Shown one piece after another: positions 36,493 through 45,506 of a stretch of 64,000 nt of DNA (positions are counted from its first letter, which is position 1; each line of letters begins with the position of its first letter). The translations under genes and the position numbers were made by a program. The notes beneath the pieces were generated by a model. The model was not told where the DNA came from. It ran no database searches and was given only the letters and a program-made list of their open reading frames with translations. This DNA comes from Pseudomonadota bacterium. Its GTDB lineage: Bacteria; Pseudomonadota; Alphaproteobacteria; Rhizobiales; Rhizobiaceae. Location: the NCBI GenBank assembly GCA_023390055.1, contig JAEWDP010000075.1:1-64000 (forward strand). The letters run 5' to 3'.

Positions 36493-37281
36493 TTATGCCG
36501 CCTTTCGCTGGCGCTCTCTTTGTATGACCTCGGAGGCCAGTTGCAGATAGGCCTGACTACCCGCACATTTGAGGTCATATAGAATTGCAGGCTTTCCATA
36601 GCTTGGCGCTTCGGACACTCGTACGTTTCGAGGAATTAGAGTGTGATACACCTTGTCTCCGAGAAAGGTTCGAACATCATTCACAACCTGTTGAGCAAGG
36701 TTGTTGCGCGAATCAAACATCGTAAGAACAATGCCTTGGATATCAATTGCTGGGTTCACGGTCTGACGCACTTGGTTCACTGTCTCCAGCAACTGACTCA
36801 GCCCTTCCAGCGCAAAGAACTCGCACTGCAGAGGAACGAGCACCGACTGCGCTGCTGCCATTGCATTCATGGTCAGAAGGTTGAACGAAGGCGGGCAGTC
36901 AAGAATTATGTATGAATATGGTGGAAGCGTTTCAGTCAGCGCGCGTTTTAGACGAAATACGCGATCCGGTTCCTGGGCGATCTCCATCTCGAATCCCAAG
37001 AGATCCATGGTAGATGGTATTATGGAAAGATTAGGGACTGCGGTTGGCAGAACTGAATGTTCGACGGAATGATGTCCCATCAGAAGGTCATACGAAGAAG
37101 TCGCTCTATCACGGCGGTCGATGCCGAGACCGGTACTCGCATTTCCTTGCGGATCCAGATCGATAATTAGGACCTGCTCGCCAATTGCGGCCAGAGCCGT
37201 CGCGAGGTTGATTGCAGTAGTGGTTTTACCAACACCGCCCTTTTGATTGGCTATCGTTATAATGCGACTACGATGGTTCAT
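36493..37281 (-). CDS. parA: ParA chromosome partition ATPase
   Basis: Deviant Walker-type ATPase (262 residues) that forms the gradient pulling ParB-parS to the pole. ITIANQKGGVGKTTTAINLA near the N-terminus (about 7-26) holds the P-loop with its signature lysine, and YIILDCPPSFNLLT (about 111-124) is the Walker B region. ATG 37281 gives the usual short N-terminus. A TTG at 37308, overlapping the rsmG stop, would add nine residues and could mediate coupling, so the start is not fully settled. Confidence 0.97.
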   Translation of the reverse strand: MNHRSRIITIANQKGGVGKTTTAINLATALAAIGEQVLIIDLDPQGNASTGLGIDRRDRATSSYDLLMGHHSVEHSVLPTAVPNLSIIPSTMDLLGFEMEIAQEPDRVFRLKRALTETLPPYSYIILDCPPSFNLLTMNAMAAAQSVLVPLQCEFFALEGLSQLLETVNQVRQTVNPAIDIQGIVLTMFDSRNNLAQQVVNDVRTFLGDKVYHTLIPRNVRVSEAPSYGKPAILYDLKCAGSQAYLQLASEVIQRERQRKAA

Positions 37282-37304
37282 GCGGCACCCGATGACTGTG
37301 CAGG

Positions 37305-37922
37305 TCAATCCTTTGGCCGGAGCTCGCTGATCTCAAGGATCACTGAGTCGTTCTCGACGGCACTTTCATGTATTACCAGATCAAAATCCCAATCACCACG
37401 TGCATTATCCAGTTCGCGACGGTAATCCCGACCTTTATGAAGCAATGCTTTACATCGGCTGCCGACCATCCAGGGTGCACAATAGTCGAGAAGTGGTTTG
37501 AGTTCGGCCAGGGCTCGCGCCGATATCACGTCGCACGAAGGGATCCGCTCGGGAGCGTTCTCGATTCGCATCGGGTAAACAGAGCCTCGTGCCTGGCATT
37601 CCATGAGCGCTATTCGCAGGAAAGCTGCCTTCTTCTGATTGCTCTCCACCAGGTGGACCCATCCCTGCCCCGCCTCTGCAAGCATGATCGCAGTAATGAT
37701 ACCTGGAAATCCTCCACCAGAGCCCAAGTCAAGCCATACCGAGGGTTCCGGATGAAGCTGATGCAACTGTGCGCTGTCAGAGATATGTCGACTCCATGCT
37801 TCGCTAAGCGTCGACGGTGCAACGAGATTTATGCTCTTCGCCCATTTCTGGAAGAGTAGCACAAAGCGCTCCAGACGCTCTTGTGTTTCACGTGAAACAC
37901 GCTTTCCGTTCAACTGCATCAC
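37305..37922 (-). CDS. rsmG: 16S rRNA m7G527 methyltransferase
   Basis: RsmG (GidB), 205 residues, SAM-dependent methylation of G527 in 16S rRNA; loss gives low-level streptomycin resistance in many bacteria. The glycine-rich SAM motif WLDLGSGGGFPGI is at about 63-75 and NLVAPSTL at 37-44. The ATG overlaps the mnmG stop. The codons for VSRET at 9-13 make a perfect 16-bp parS site, so this gene doubles as part of the centromere. Confidence 0.97.
   Translation of the reverse strand: MMQLNGKRVSRETQERLERFVLLFQKWAKSINLVAPSTLSEAWSRHISDSAQLHQLHPEPSVWLDLGSGGGFPGIITAIMLAEAGQGWVHLVESNQKKAAFLRIALMECQARGSVYPMRIENAPERIPSCDVISARALAELKPLLDYCAPWMVGSRCKALLHKGRDYRRELDNARGDWDFDLVIHESAVENDSVILEISELRPKD
37884..37899. 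promoter_or_regulatory. parS site, perfect, inside rsmG
   Basis: TGTTTCACGTGAAACA matches the parS consensus at all 16 positions; the dyad extends to 18 bp (37883-37900). It is about 600 bases upstream of parA. Confidence 0.95.
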
Positions 37923-39790
37923 TGGACTCGCGATGCGGGCTGGACGCGATGTCTACGAATCATTGCAAGGAGCAATGCGGTAGCGGCAGGGGTCATTCCC
38001 TCTATACGAGCAGCATGTGCCAAGGAGACGGGGCGTTGAGCCGAGAGTTTTGCCTTTAGTTCATTCGACAAGCCGGAGAGTTCGCTATAGTCAAATGATT
38101 CAGGAATGCTCAGGCTCTCATCGCGCCGGAGCACCTGTATGTCGCCATGCTGGCGTTCAAGATATACCGCGTATCCCGCTTCAATCTCCATAGCCGAGGA
38201 AACGAGGGGCTCCATTTCCATAAACTCGGGCCAGATACTCTTAATCTCTTCAATGCCAACCCCAGGATGTGCCAGAAGATCATAAGCGCTGCGCCTTTTT
38301 CCGTCATGATTCAGCTGCAAGCCATGTCGGCCGGCCTCATTCGGGCTCAATGAAACGCCTTGGAGCCTGTCACGCCATCGACGCAGATCATCCCGATACC
38401 GGGCAAAGCGATCGGCGCGTAACGAGCCCACTAAACCCAGTTCAATGCCTTGCGCCGTCAACCTTTCGTCTGCGTTATCAGCCCTGAGCGACAGGCGATA
38501 CTCGGCTCGAGATGTAAACATGCGATAGGGCTCAGTGACGCCACGTGTCGTCAGGTCGTCGATCATGACGCCGATATAGGACGTCGCACGGCTGAACTGA
38601 ACGGCTGGCTCGCCGCCTGCCCGCCGGCTGGCATTCAATCCGGCAACCAGCCCTTGGGCAGCCGCCTCTTCGTATCCCGTCGTTCCATTAATCTGACCAG
38701 CAAGAAAGAGTCCGGAAACGTTTTTCACTTCGAGCGTGGCATCAAGCTCCCGTGGGTCGACATGGTCATACTCAATGGCATACCCAGGTTGAATCAGACG
38801 AACGTTTTCGAGGCCTGCGATGGTCCTAATAAATTCATTCTGAACGGCGGCTGGTAACGATGTCGAGATCCCGTTCGGATAGACAGTGTTGTCGTCAAGA
38901 CCCTCGGGCTCCAAGAAAATCTGATGTCCGTCACGTTCTCCGAACCGCACGATCTTGTCCTCTATCGACGGACAATAACGGGGTCCGACCCCTTCGATCT
39001 GGCCGGAGTACATTGCGGATTGGGTTATATTCTCTCTTATTATGGAATGAGTTGCTTCATTCGTCCGTGTTACGCCGCAGGAAATCTGGGGATTCCTAAT
39101 CCGATCAGTCATGAAGGAGAATGGAACCGGTTTCTCGTCGGCATCCTGGCGGCCAATCGACTGCCAGTCGATTGTTGAACCATCCAGCCGCGCTGGCGTT
39201 CCGGTCTTTAACCTTCCTAGCTTGAGATTCAACCGTTGCAAAGTGTTAGAGAGTCCAAGAGAAGGTGCTTCACCTACCCGTCCAGCCGGTGTCCTTTCGG
39301 ATCCGATATGAATAACTCCCCTAAGAAATGTTCCTGTCGTCAGAACCACCGCACCGGTCGACAAGAATCGCCCATCCGCGAGCATAACTCCCGTCACCAA
39401 TCGCCCGTTCATGGAGATATCAAATGCGTCCCCTTCGACAATGGCGAGGTTGTCCAGTTCGAAAACCTCCTTCTGCATAGCCGTCTGGTAGAGCCGACGA
39501 TCCGCTTGAGTACGGGGTCCTCGCACAGCCGGTCCTTTCCGCCTGTTGAGTAGTCTGAACTGAATACCGGAGGCGTCCGCCACTCGTCCCATTAAGCCGT
39601 CCAGTGCATCCACTTCGCGGACAAGATGCCCTTTGCCTAGTCCTCCGATGGCTGGATTACAGGACATGACCCCAATGGTCTCACGTGTGTGTGTTACCAA
39701 GGCAGTCCTTGCACCCCTGCGGGCAGAGGCGCTGGCAGCTTCACAACCCGCATGTCCGCCCCCGATAACAATAACATCAAATTTACTCAT
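37919..39790 (-). CDS. mnmG: tRNA U34 modification enzyme MnmG
   Basis: FAD-binding partner of MnmE in carboxymethylaminomethyl-uridine formation at the tRNA wobble position. The 623-residue product has an N-terminal dinucleotide fold (VIVIGGGHAGCEAA, about 5-18), the GidA signatures SCNPAIGGLGKGHL and GQINGTTGYEEAAAQG, and the C-terminal helical domain that contacts MnmE. ATG 39790 gives the normal MSKFDVIVIG start; an in-frame ATG at 39829 lies within a parS site and is rejected. The stop overlaps rsmG. Confidence 0.97.
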   Translation of the reverse strand: MSKFDVIVIGGGHAGCEAASASARRGARTALVTHTRETIGVMSCNPAIGGLGKGHLVREVDALDGLMGRVADASGIQFRLLNRRKGPAVRGPRTQADRRLYQTAMQKEVFELDNLAIVEGDAFDISMNGRLVTGVMLADGRFLSTGAVVLTTGTFLRGVIHIGSERTPAGRVGEAPSLGLSNTLQRLNLKLGRLKTGTPARLDGSTIDWQSIGRQDADEKPVPFSFMTDRIRNPQISCGVTRTNEATHSIIRENITQSAMYSGQIEGVGPRYCPSIEDKIVRFGERDGHQIFLEPEGLDDNTVYPNGISTSLPAAVQNEFIRTIAGLENVRLIQPGYAIEYDHVDPRELDATLEVKNVSGLFLAGQINGTTGYEEAAAQGLVAGLNASRRAGGEPAVQFSRATSYIGVMIDDLTTRGVTEPYRMFTSRAEYRLSLRADNADERLTAQGIELGLVGSLRADRFARYRDDLRRWRDRLQGVSLSPNEAGRHGLQLNHDGKRRSAYDLLAHPGVGIEEIKSIWPEFMEMEPLVSSAMEIEAGYAVYLERQHGDIQVLRRDESLSIPESFDYSELSGLSNELKAKLSAQRPVSLAHAARIEGMTPAATALLLAMIRRHRVQPASRVQ

Positions 39791-39812
39791 CTTCGTGTCG
39801 CTAGTCGTTATG

Positions 39813-39828
39813 TGTTTCACGTGAATCA
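39813..39828. promoter_or_regulatory. parS site before mnmG
   Basis: TGTTTCACGTGAATCA, 15 of 16 matches to parS. It sits in the short mnmE-mnmG spacer, 23-38 bases before the mnmG start. Confidence 0.88.
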
Positions 39829-39835
39829 TTGGAAT

Positions 39836-41152
39836 TCATTTGCCGATGCAGAACTGTGAGAAAATGACGTCAAGTAACTGTTCTACATCCACGTGTCCGG
39901 TAATGCGTCCAAGTGAGGCCGCAGCAATTCGCAGGTGTTCGGCTCTCAACTCGAGTTCAACTGCGTTTAATGCTGCATTCACCGAATCGGAAGCTTCTCG
40001 AAGTAACTCGATCTGCCGTTCTCGTGTAGGCACAGCTGATCCCGACCAGACATCGCGAATGCGAGAGAGTATGTGAGATCGTAACTCATTCAGTCCATCC
40101 CCGGATTTCGTCGAGATTAAGACATCATATCGCTGCGTGTGGGGTTTTCCGAGATCGCTCTTTGTACCAATATGCAGGACTTCCCCTTCGATCAAGTCAA
40201 GGTGGTCGTCTCGTGAGCCAATTTCCGACAATTGCAGGACAAGGTCTGCCTGTGCGATCATCTCATTTGCACGACGAACCCCCTCTCGCTCCACGACATC
40301 ATCCGTGTTACGCAATCCGGCAGTATCAAACACGCGTACCAGATACCCCTCAATGTCGAGATCCACTTGCAGAACATCGCGCGTTGTACCTGCAATATCT
40401 GTAACGATGGCGACTTCGCGTTGAGCGAGCCGATTGATCAAGCTAGACTTGCCTGCATTTGGGGGCCCTACAATGGCAATCTTATAGCCACCACGAATGA
40501 TTTCGCCTGTCTTGGCGGACACGACATGTTGCTCGAGTTCCCCAGCAATAGTTTCGATGTCACTCAGAACCGACGTATCGGCTGCTCCGGCAGCGTCCTC
40601 TTCATCGGCGAAGTCGAGTTCCGCTTCGATCATCGCCCGCACAAATGTCAGACGCCTGGCCCAGTCTTGATACAAATCGGATTGTCCGCCAAAACTTTGT
40701 TCGATAGCCAGACGTCGCTGCATCTCCGTTTCAGCCGCAATAAGTTCAGCAAGACCCTCCGCCTCAACAAGGTCAAGACGTCCATTTTCGAAGGCGCGGC
40801 GTGAAAATTCCCCCGCCTCTGCCAAACGGCATTGCTCGATCAACCCTATCTCTCTCAGGACGGCATTGACCACAGCCCTACTTCCATGGAGTTGCAGTTC
40901 GACAATGTCTTCACCTGTAAAGGAATGCGGCGAGGGAAAGGTCAGGGTCAGCGCACGATCGAGTATGAGGCCCGCTCGGTTTCTGATTGTGCGTAAACTT
41001 GCTAATCGTGGTTCTCCGGGTGGCGTACCGGTCAACAACTCAAGAACTGTAAATGCGCTTGGTCCGCTTACCCGCACCACAGCCACGCCAGCTGGCAACG
41101 TGCCACTTGATAGCGCATAGATTGTGTCTAACTGCGTGTCGCAATTTGTCAC
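39836..41152 (-). CDS. mnmE: tRNA modification GTPase MnmE
   Basis: GTPase of 438 residues acting with MnmG on tRNA wobble uridine. It has an N-terminal tetrahydrofolate-binding domain (about 6-120), a helical domain interrupted by the G domain with P-loop GPPNAGKSSLINRL (about 223-236) and DIAGTTRD (switch region), and the C-terminal CIGK with the conserved Cys. It lies downstream of rho, from which it is separated by a terminator-like hairpin. mnmG follows after 45 bases containing a parS site. Confidence 0.96.
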   Translation of the reverse strand: MTNCDTQLDTIYALSSGTLPAGVAVVRVSGPSAFTVLELLTGTPPGEPRLASLRTIRNRAGLILDRALTLTFPSPHSFTGEDIVELQLHGSRAVVNAVLREIGLIEQCRLAEAGEFSRRAFENGRLDLVEAEGLAELIAAETEMQRRLAIEQSFGGQSDLYQDWARRLTFVRAMIEAELDFADEEDAAGAADTSVLSDIETIAGELEQHVVSAKTGEIIRGGYKIAIVGPPNAGKSSLINRLAQREVAIVTDIAGTTRDVLQVDLDIEGYLVRVFDTAGLRNTDDVVEREGVRRANEMIAQADLVLQLSEIGSRDDHLDLIEGEVLHIGTKSDLGKPHTQRYDVLISTKSGDGLNELRSHILSRIRDVWSGSAVPTRERQIELLREASDSVNAALNAVELELRAEHLRIAAASLGRITGHVDVEQLLDVIFSQFCIGK

Positions 41153-41161
41153 AGGGCATAT

Positions 41162-41201
41162 CCAAAAACAATTAAGCGCCCGACGAGTACGCCGAGCGCT
41201 T
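41162..41201 (-). terminator. Terminator-like hairpin after rho
   Basis: Read on the minus strand, AAGCGC and GCGCTT arms (41196-41201 and 41174-41179) with further inner GC pairing are followed by a T-rich run (41162-41173). It lies 24 bases after the rho stop and just before mnmE. Confidence 0.65.
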
Positions 41202-41224
41202 CTTAGGAAGAATCCGGCTAATTA

Positions 41225-42490
41225 TCAGGTGTTCATTGAATCGAAGAAGTCGCCATTGTTCTTCGTCTGTTTCAGCTTGTCGATCAGAAATTCGATCGCA
41301 TCCGTTGTACCCATAGGGGCAAGGATACGTCGCAGAACAAAGATCTTCTGGAGATCCTGTCGAGGGACAAGGAGATCTTCCTTGCGCGTACCGGACTTCA
41401 AAATGTCCATCGATGGGAATATCCGCTTGTCGGCAACCTTCCGGTCTAGAACAATTTCGGAGTTGCCCGTACCCTTGAATTCTTCAAAAATCACTTCATC
41501 CATGCGACTGCCGGTATCGATCAGCGCTGTGGCAATGATAGTGAGTGATCCACCCTCTTCAATATTGCGGGCAGCACCGAAGAAGCGCTTGGGTCGTTGC
41601 AATGCATTGGCATCGACGCCGCCTGTGAGAACTTTCCCCGAAGACGGTACGACAGTATTGTAGGCTCGGCCGAGACGGGTGATGGAATCGAGAAGAATGA
41701 CCACATCGCGCCCGTGTTCAACCAAGCGCTTTGCCTTTTCTATAACCATCTCCGCGACCTGGACGTGACGCACAGCCGGTTCGTCAAAGGTCGAAGAGAC
41801 CACCTCCCCGCGCACCGATCGTTGCATATCGGTGACTTCTTCCGGGCGTTCATCAATCAGAAGAACGATCAGGTAGCATTCCGGATGATTGGCCGTTATC
41901 GAGTGTGCAATATTCTGTAGCAATACAGTCTTACCGGTCCGCGGCGGCGCAACGATCAAGCCACGCTGGCCCTTTCCTAGTGGTGCAACGAGATCAATAA
42001 CGCGTGCAGACAGATCCTTGGACGTCGGTATGTCCAATTCCATCTTAAAGCGCTCATTAGGATAGAGCGGAGTCAGATTGTCAAAATGAACCTTGTGACG
42101 AATTTTCTCAGGATCGTCAAAATTGATCGTGTTGACCTTCAGAAGCGCAAAGTAGCGTTCACCTTCCTTAGGACCCCGGATGGGGCCCTCGACTGTGTCG
42201 CCTGTTTTAAGCGAAAATCTTCGGATCTGAGACGGTGATATGTAAATATCATCCGGACCAGGAAGATAGTTTGCGTTGGCAGAACGCAGGAAACCGAAGC
42301 CATCCTGCAAAACTTCCACAACCCCTTCTCCAATGATCTCGACGTCCTGGCTGGCCAATACCTTTAGGATCGCGAACATCAGTTCTTGCTTGCGCATTGT
42401 ACTGGCGTTCTCGACCTCAAGCGATTCGGAGAATGTCAACAAATCCGTCGGAGATTTGCTCTTAAGTTCTTGAAGCTTCATTTCAGCCAT
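41225..42490 (-). CDS. rho: Transcription termination factor Rho
   Basis: Hexameric RNA-dependent ATPase/helicase, 421 residues. It has an N-terminal helical bundle, a cold-shock-like RNA-binding domain (about 50-120; GVVEVLQDGFGFLRSANANYL), an ATPase core with P-loop APPRTGKT (about 177-184) and Walker B VVILLDSITRL, and a Q/R-loop region GGVDANALQRPKRFFGAARNIEEGGSLT-type sequence. MAEMKLQELK is the usual rhizobial start. Confidence 0.98.
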   Translation of the reverse strand: MAEMKLQELKSKSPTDLLTFSESLEVENASTMRKQELMFAILKVLASQDVEIIGEGVVEVLQDGFGFLRSANANYLPGPDDIYISPSQIRRFSLKTGDTVEGPIRGPKEGERYFALLKVNTINFDDPEKIRHKVHFDNLTPLYPNERFKMELDIPTSKDLSARVIDLVAPLGKGQRGLIVAPPRTGKTVLLQNIAHSITANHPECYLIVLLIDERPEEVTDMQRSVRGEVVSSTFDEPAVRHVQVAEMVIEKAKRLVEHGRDVVILLDSITRLGRAYNTVVPSSGKVLTGGVDANALQRPKRFFGAARNIEEGGSLTIIATALIDTGSRMDEVIFEEFKGTGNSEIVLDRKVADKRIFPSMDILKSGTRKEDLLVPRQDLQKIFVLRRILAPMGTTDAIEFLIDKLKQTKNNGDFFDSMNT

Positions 42491-42673
42491 GAAGGGACCA
42501 CGTTAGATATAGAAAAGGGGAAGGGGCGTGCCGGTGAAATTCTCGCCGCGGATTATACCGGGGAGGAAAATGAATTACAGGCATGCCACGAGAAGAGATG
42601 ATGACGAAAATAGCGAGTCATGTTCTCGCCCGCAAGTGGCTACGTGTAAATTAGTTGAGAAACCTGATTACCT

Positions 42674-43219
42674 TCAAAACGGCTTGACGATTACCAGGAC
42701 CACAATGGCTATCATCAACAATGTGGGTACCTCATTCATCATCCGCCAATGGCCAGCTGACTTGCGAGGCCTGTCAGTGGCAAAATCGCGGACGGCTCGA
42801 CTGAACACAAGGTGAACCACCGTCATCATGACCACGAGGGCGATCTTTGTGTGAAGCCAACCACCTCGGAATCCGTAGATATCCCATGCAAGATAAAGAC
42901 CAAGGAGCCAGGTGATCACCATGGCAGGGTTCATGATGACTTTTAGCAGTCGCTGCTCCATCACTTTGAAGGTCTGCGACTGTACCGTCCCCAGCTCCGC
43001 GTCGGTGTGATAGATGAATAACCTCGGCAAATAGAGCAATCCAGCCATCCAGGAGATCACGGCCACTACATGAAGGGCCTTGATCCAGAGGACAAAATCT
43101 TCTGGTTGACCAAAGTACAATCCCACAATCAGAAGAACAACGGTCGTCAATGCGAGAGCTGCTTTTACCCTTGCCTTTCTTCCAGCGGGTTCTGAAACCT
43201 GCTGTTCATGGCGGTTCAT
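42674..43219 (-). CDS. hemJ: Protoporphyrinogen IX oxidase HemJ
   Basis: Membrane protein of 181 residues of the HemJ (UPF0093) family, the oxygen-independent-looking protoporphyrinogen oxidase common in alphaproteobacteria. After a charged N-terminus, four to five hydrophobic segments follow. Conserved HVVAVISWMAGLLYLPRLFIYH (about 50-71) holds the likely heme-ligand His. LHTKIALVV and the C-terminal KSAGHWRMMNEVPTLLM also match. The ATG overlaps the hemE stop as ATGA: consecutive heme-pathway steps, translationally coupled. Confidence 0.93.
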   Translation of the reverse strand: MNRHEQQVSEPAGRKARVKAALALTTVVLLIVGLYFGQPEDFVLWIKALHVVAVISWMAGLLYLPRLFIYHTDAELGTVQSQTFKVMEQRLLKVIMNPAMVITWLLGLYLAWDIYGFRGGWLHTKIALVVMMTVVHLVFSRAVRDFATDRPRKSAGHWRMMNEVPTLLMIAIVVLVIVKPF

Positions 43220-44250
43220 TCTCTTATCCCTCTGACATGCTGAACCAACTCAGTTACAGTGGAAGGATCAGCATTCGGGGTTATTCCATGGCCGAGATTA
43301 AAAATTAAGGGGCCACCGCCAAGCGCCTGCAGGATCGCGTCCACACCGTCCTTGAGTGCCTGACCGCCAGCAACGACCTTCATTGGGTCGAGATTTCCCT
43401 GCACGGGCCCATCCTTCTGGAGTTCGCGAGCGAATGATAACGGTACAGACCAGTCGAGGCCGATTGCGTTCGCATCCGTACCTTGACGATATGACTTCAA
43501 GTTCATCCCGGCGCCTTTGGCAAAGGCGATAATCTTGGCATCGGGCCTTTCGGCGCGAACTGCACGTATCATTCGCCTAACCGGTCGAACTGCGTAGGTT
43601 TCAAATTCAGCCTCGCCCAAAACACCTGCCCAGGAATCGAATATCTGCACAGCCTCGGCACCCGCATCTATCTGCGCAATCAGATACTGCGCAGATACAT
43701 CTGCAAGAAAATCCAGTAGCTTCTGAAACGCTGCGGGGTGCTGATAGGCAAAGAGCCGGGCAGGTGCTTGATCGGGCGTTCCGCGCCCGGCAATCATATA
43801 TGTGGCAACAGTCCACGGGGCCCCACAGAAACCTAAAAGAGTGGTTTCCACCGGGAGCTCCTTGCGAAGGCGGAGAACTGTTTCCATCACGGGTGACAGA
43901 TGGCGCAAAACTCCCTCAGAATTAAGGTTGGAAATGGCGCCAACATCGATCGGATCCATTTGAGGACCTTCACCCTCGACAAAACGCACATTGCGCTCCA
44001 AGGCATCAGGAATCACCAGAATATCCGAAAAAAGGATAGCTGCGTCAAAACCGAACCGTCGAATTGGCTGAAGAGTTACCTCTACAGCGTAGTCCGGTGT
44101 GTAGCAGAGGTTGAGGAAGCCGCCTGCCTTACTACGTATCTCCCGGTACTCGGGAAGATATCGACCAGCTTGTCTCATAAGCCAGATTGGCGGGGGATTA
44201 ATCGTTCTTCCGTTTAGTACGTCAACGATCTTCCGGGATATGCCGGTCAA
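43216..44250 (-). CDS. hemE: Uroporphyrinogen decarboxylase
   Basis: Cytosolic enzyme converting uroporphyrinogen III to coproporphyrinogen III; 344 residues. The N-terminal signature PPIWLMRQAGRYLPEYR (about 20-36) holds the substrate-binding Arg residues, and ILFSDILVIPDAL (about 72-84) carries the catalytic Asp region. The start is TTG 44250 with AGGAG seven bases upstream. The gene borders the oriC interval, the hemE-oriC neighbourhood known from Caulobacter and rhizobia. Confidence 0.97.
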   Translation of the reverse strand: MTGISRKIVDVLNGRTINPPPIWLMRQAGRYLPEYREIRSKAGGFLNLCYTPDYAVEVTLQPIRRFGFDAAILFSDILVIPDALERNVRFVEGEGPQMDPIDVGAISNLNSEGVLRHLSPVMETVLRLRKELPVETTLLGFCGAPWTVATYMIAGRGTPDQAPARLFAYQHPAAFQKLLDFLADVSAQYLIAQIDAGAEAVQIFDSWAGVLGEAEFETYAVRPVRRMIRAVRAERPDAKIIAFAKGAGMNLKSYRQGTDANAIGLDWSVPLSFARELQKDGPVQGNLDPMKVVAGGQALKDGVDAILQALGGGPLIFNLGHGITPNADPSTVTELVQHVRGIRE

Positions 44251-44648
44251 GTCGATACTCCTAAATAAAAAATGATATTTAGAAGTCTTTCTATTTCTTA
44301 GAGTCGGTGAGTATCAAGGATTAAAGACATTCCACAGGAAGCGCGACGATCAGTCACTCATTAGCCCAATCCAGAATAATACCGAGAAAAATTTAGGCAT
44401 CTCTTTGTATGGGTTTATTTATCGTTTTATATCATATACTTATGATATTCAGCAGCATGAATAGTTTGTGGATAGCCTGGTGATGGTCCATCATCAATCG
44501 GCTGGACCCATGCTTGTCCACAGGTCACTGCAAAAGCTTTCCAGAATTTATCAAATGTGGAAAAGTCTGAGTTTATCCAGACCCCCGTAAGGGCGGCAGT
44601 CGAAAGCGCATGGTTTTCCCAAGTTATCAACAAAGGGTAAATTACAAC
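44251..44648. other. Chromosomal replication origin (oriC)
   Basis: Gene-free interval between divergent hemE and the DUF299 gene. Five nonamers are one mismatch from TTATCCACA on either strand: 44467-44475 (TGTGGATAG), 44514-44522 (TTGTCCACA), 44556-44564 (TGTGGAAAA), 44573-44581 (TTATCCAGA) and 44624-44632 (TTATCAACA). Beside them 44401-44450 has only 12 G/C of 50 bases, a likely unwinding element, with an 8-bp inverted repeat (44429-44448). The same gene context holds oriC in Caulobacter and S. meliloti. No clear CtrA pair (TTAA-N7-TTAA) was seen. Confidence 0.85.
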
Positions 44649-45470
44649 GTGGAGAACCGTAAAAACTTCTTTCATCTTCATCTGATTTCTGACTCAACCG
44701 GCGAAACTCTTATATCCGCGGGTCGAGCGGTCTCGGCACAATTTCAGGCCTATGCTCCAATTGAACACATCTATCCGCTGGTTCGGAACCGAAACCAGTT
44801 GCTCTCCGTACTCGGATCCATCGATTCCAAGCCAGGTATTGTTCTTTACACGATAGTGGACCCGGGACTTGCGGAACTCCTTGACCGTCGTTGCCGTGAT
44901 CTCGGAATCCCTTGTGTGAATGTTCTTGAACCTGTGATGGTGACCTTTCAGACATATCTCGGCTCGCCATCGCGTCGCAGGGTAGGTGCTCAACATGCGC
45001 TTGATGCGGACTACTTCGCGCGGATTGAAGCACTCAACTTCACCATGGATCATGATGATGGACAATTGCCGGAAGACTACGATCAGGCGGATGTTGTTCT
45101 CGTCGGGATCAGCCGTACCTCCAAAACACCCACAAGCATCTATCTCGCAAATCGTGGTATCAGAGCTGCAAATCTGCCGATCGTCGTTGGTAGCGAACTT
45201 CCTGAAAGTCTCCTGAAGGCGACGCACCCGCTCATTGTTGGTCTTGTTGCGACGACCGATAGAATATCACAGGTCAGGCTGCATCGCGACCTGGGTCATA
45301 CCCATGGATTTGACAACAGCGATTACACCGATCGAGCAACCATTCAGGAGGAGCTCAAATATGCTCGCAGCCTCTGCTCGCTTCATGGATGGCCAGTTAT
45401 AGATGTCACGAGGCGATCAATCGAGGAGACGGTTGCAGCAATTGTTGCGCTGCGACCCCGGCTACGGTAA
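44649..45470 (+). CDS. DUF299 pyruvate,phosphate dikinase regulatory protein
   Basis: Bifunctional serine/threonine kinase and phosphorylase family (PpsR/PDRP), 273 residues, which inactivates and reactivates PPDK or PEP synthase by ADP-dependent phosphorylation. HLHLISDSTGETL (8-20) and the P-loop-like GISRTSKTPTSIYLANRG (about 154-171) are the family marks. GTG 44649 gives the usual (M)ENRKNFFHLH opening, with AAAGGG upstream; the frame extends 13 codons farther into the origin but without a better site. It is the first gene on the right of oriC, as in relatives. Confidence 0.93.
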   Translation: MENRKNFFHLHLISDSTGETLISAGRAVSAQFQAYAPIEHIYPLVRNRNQLLSVLGSIDSKPGIVLYTIVDPGLAELLDRRCRDLGIPCVNVLEPVMVTFQTYLGSPSRRRVGAQHALDADYFARIEALNFTMDHDDGQLPEDYDQADVVLVGISRTSKTPTSIYLANRGIRAANLPIVVGSELPESLLKATHPLIVGLVATTDRISQVRLHRDLGHTHGFDNSDYTDRATIQEELKYARSLCSLHGWPVIDVTRRSIEETVAAIVALRPRLR

Positions 45471-45506
45471 TCCGGGCCGGTATATCTTGCGGGGGAATAT
45501 AAGCCG

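Noticed and set aside
42528..42815. 95-codon plus-strand frame between rho and hemJ
   Set aside because: Its second half is antisense to hemJ, and no family resemblance or good ribosome site is seen.
44251..44648. CtrA boxes within oriC
   Set aside because: Single TTAA half-sites occur, but no TTAA-N7-TTAA pair, so Caulobacter-style CtrA blocking of the origin is not supported.
44427..44681. 84-codon minus-strand frame in the origin region
   Set aside because: Overlaps the DnaA-like boxes and the DUF299 start and has no ribosome site; the interval is better explained as oriC.
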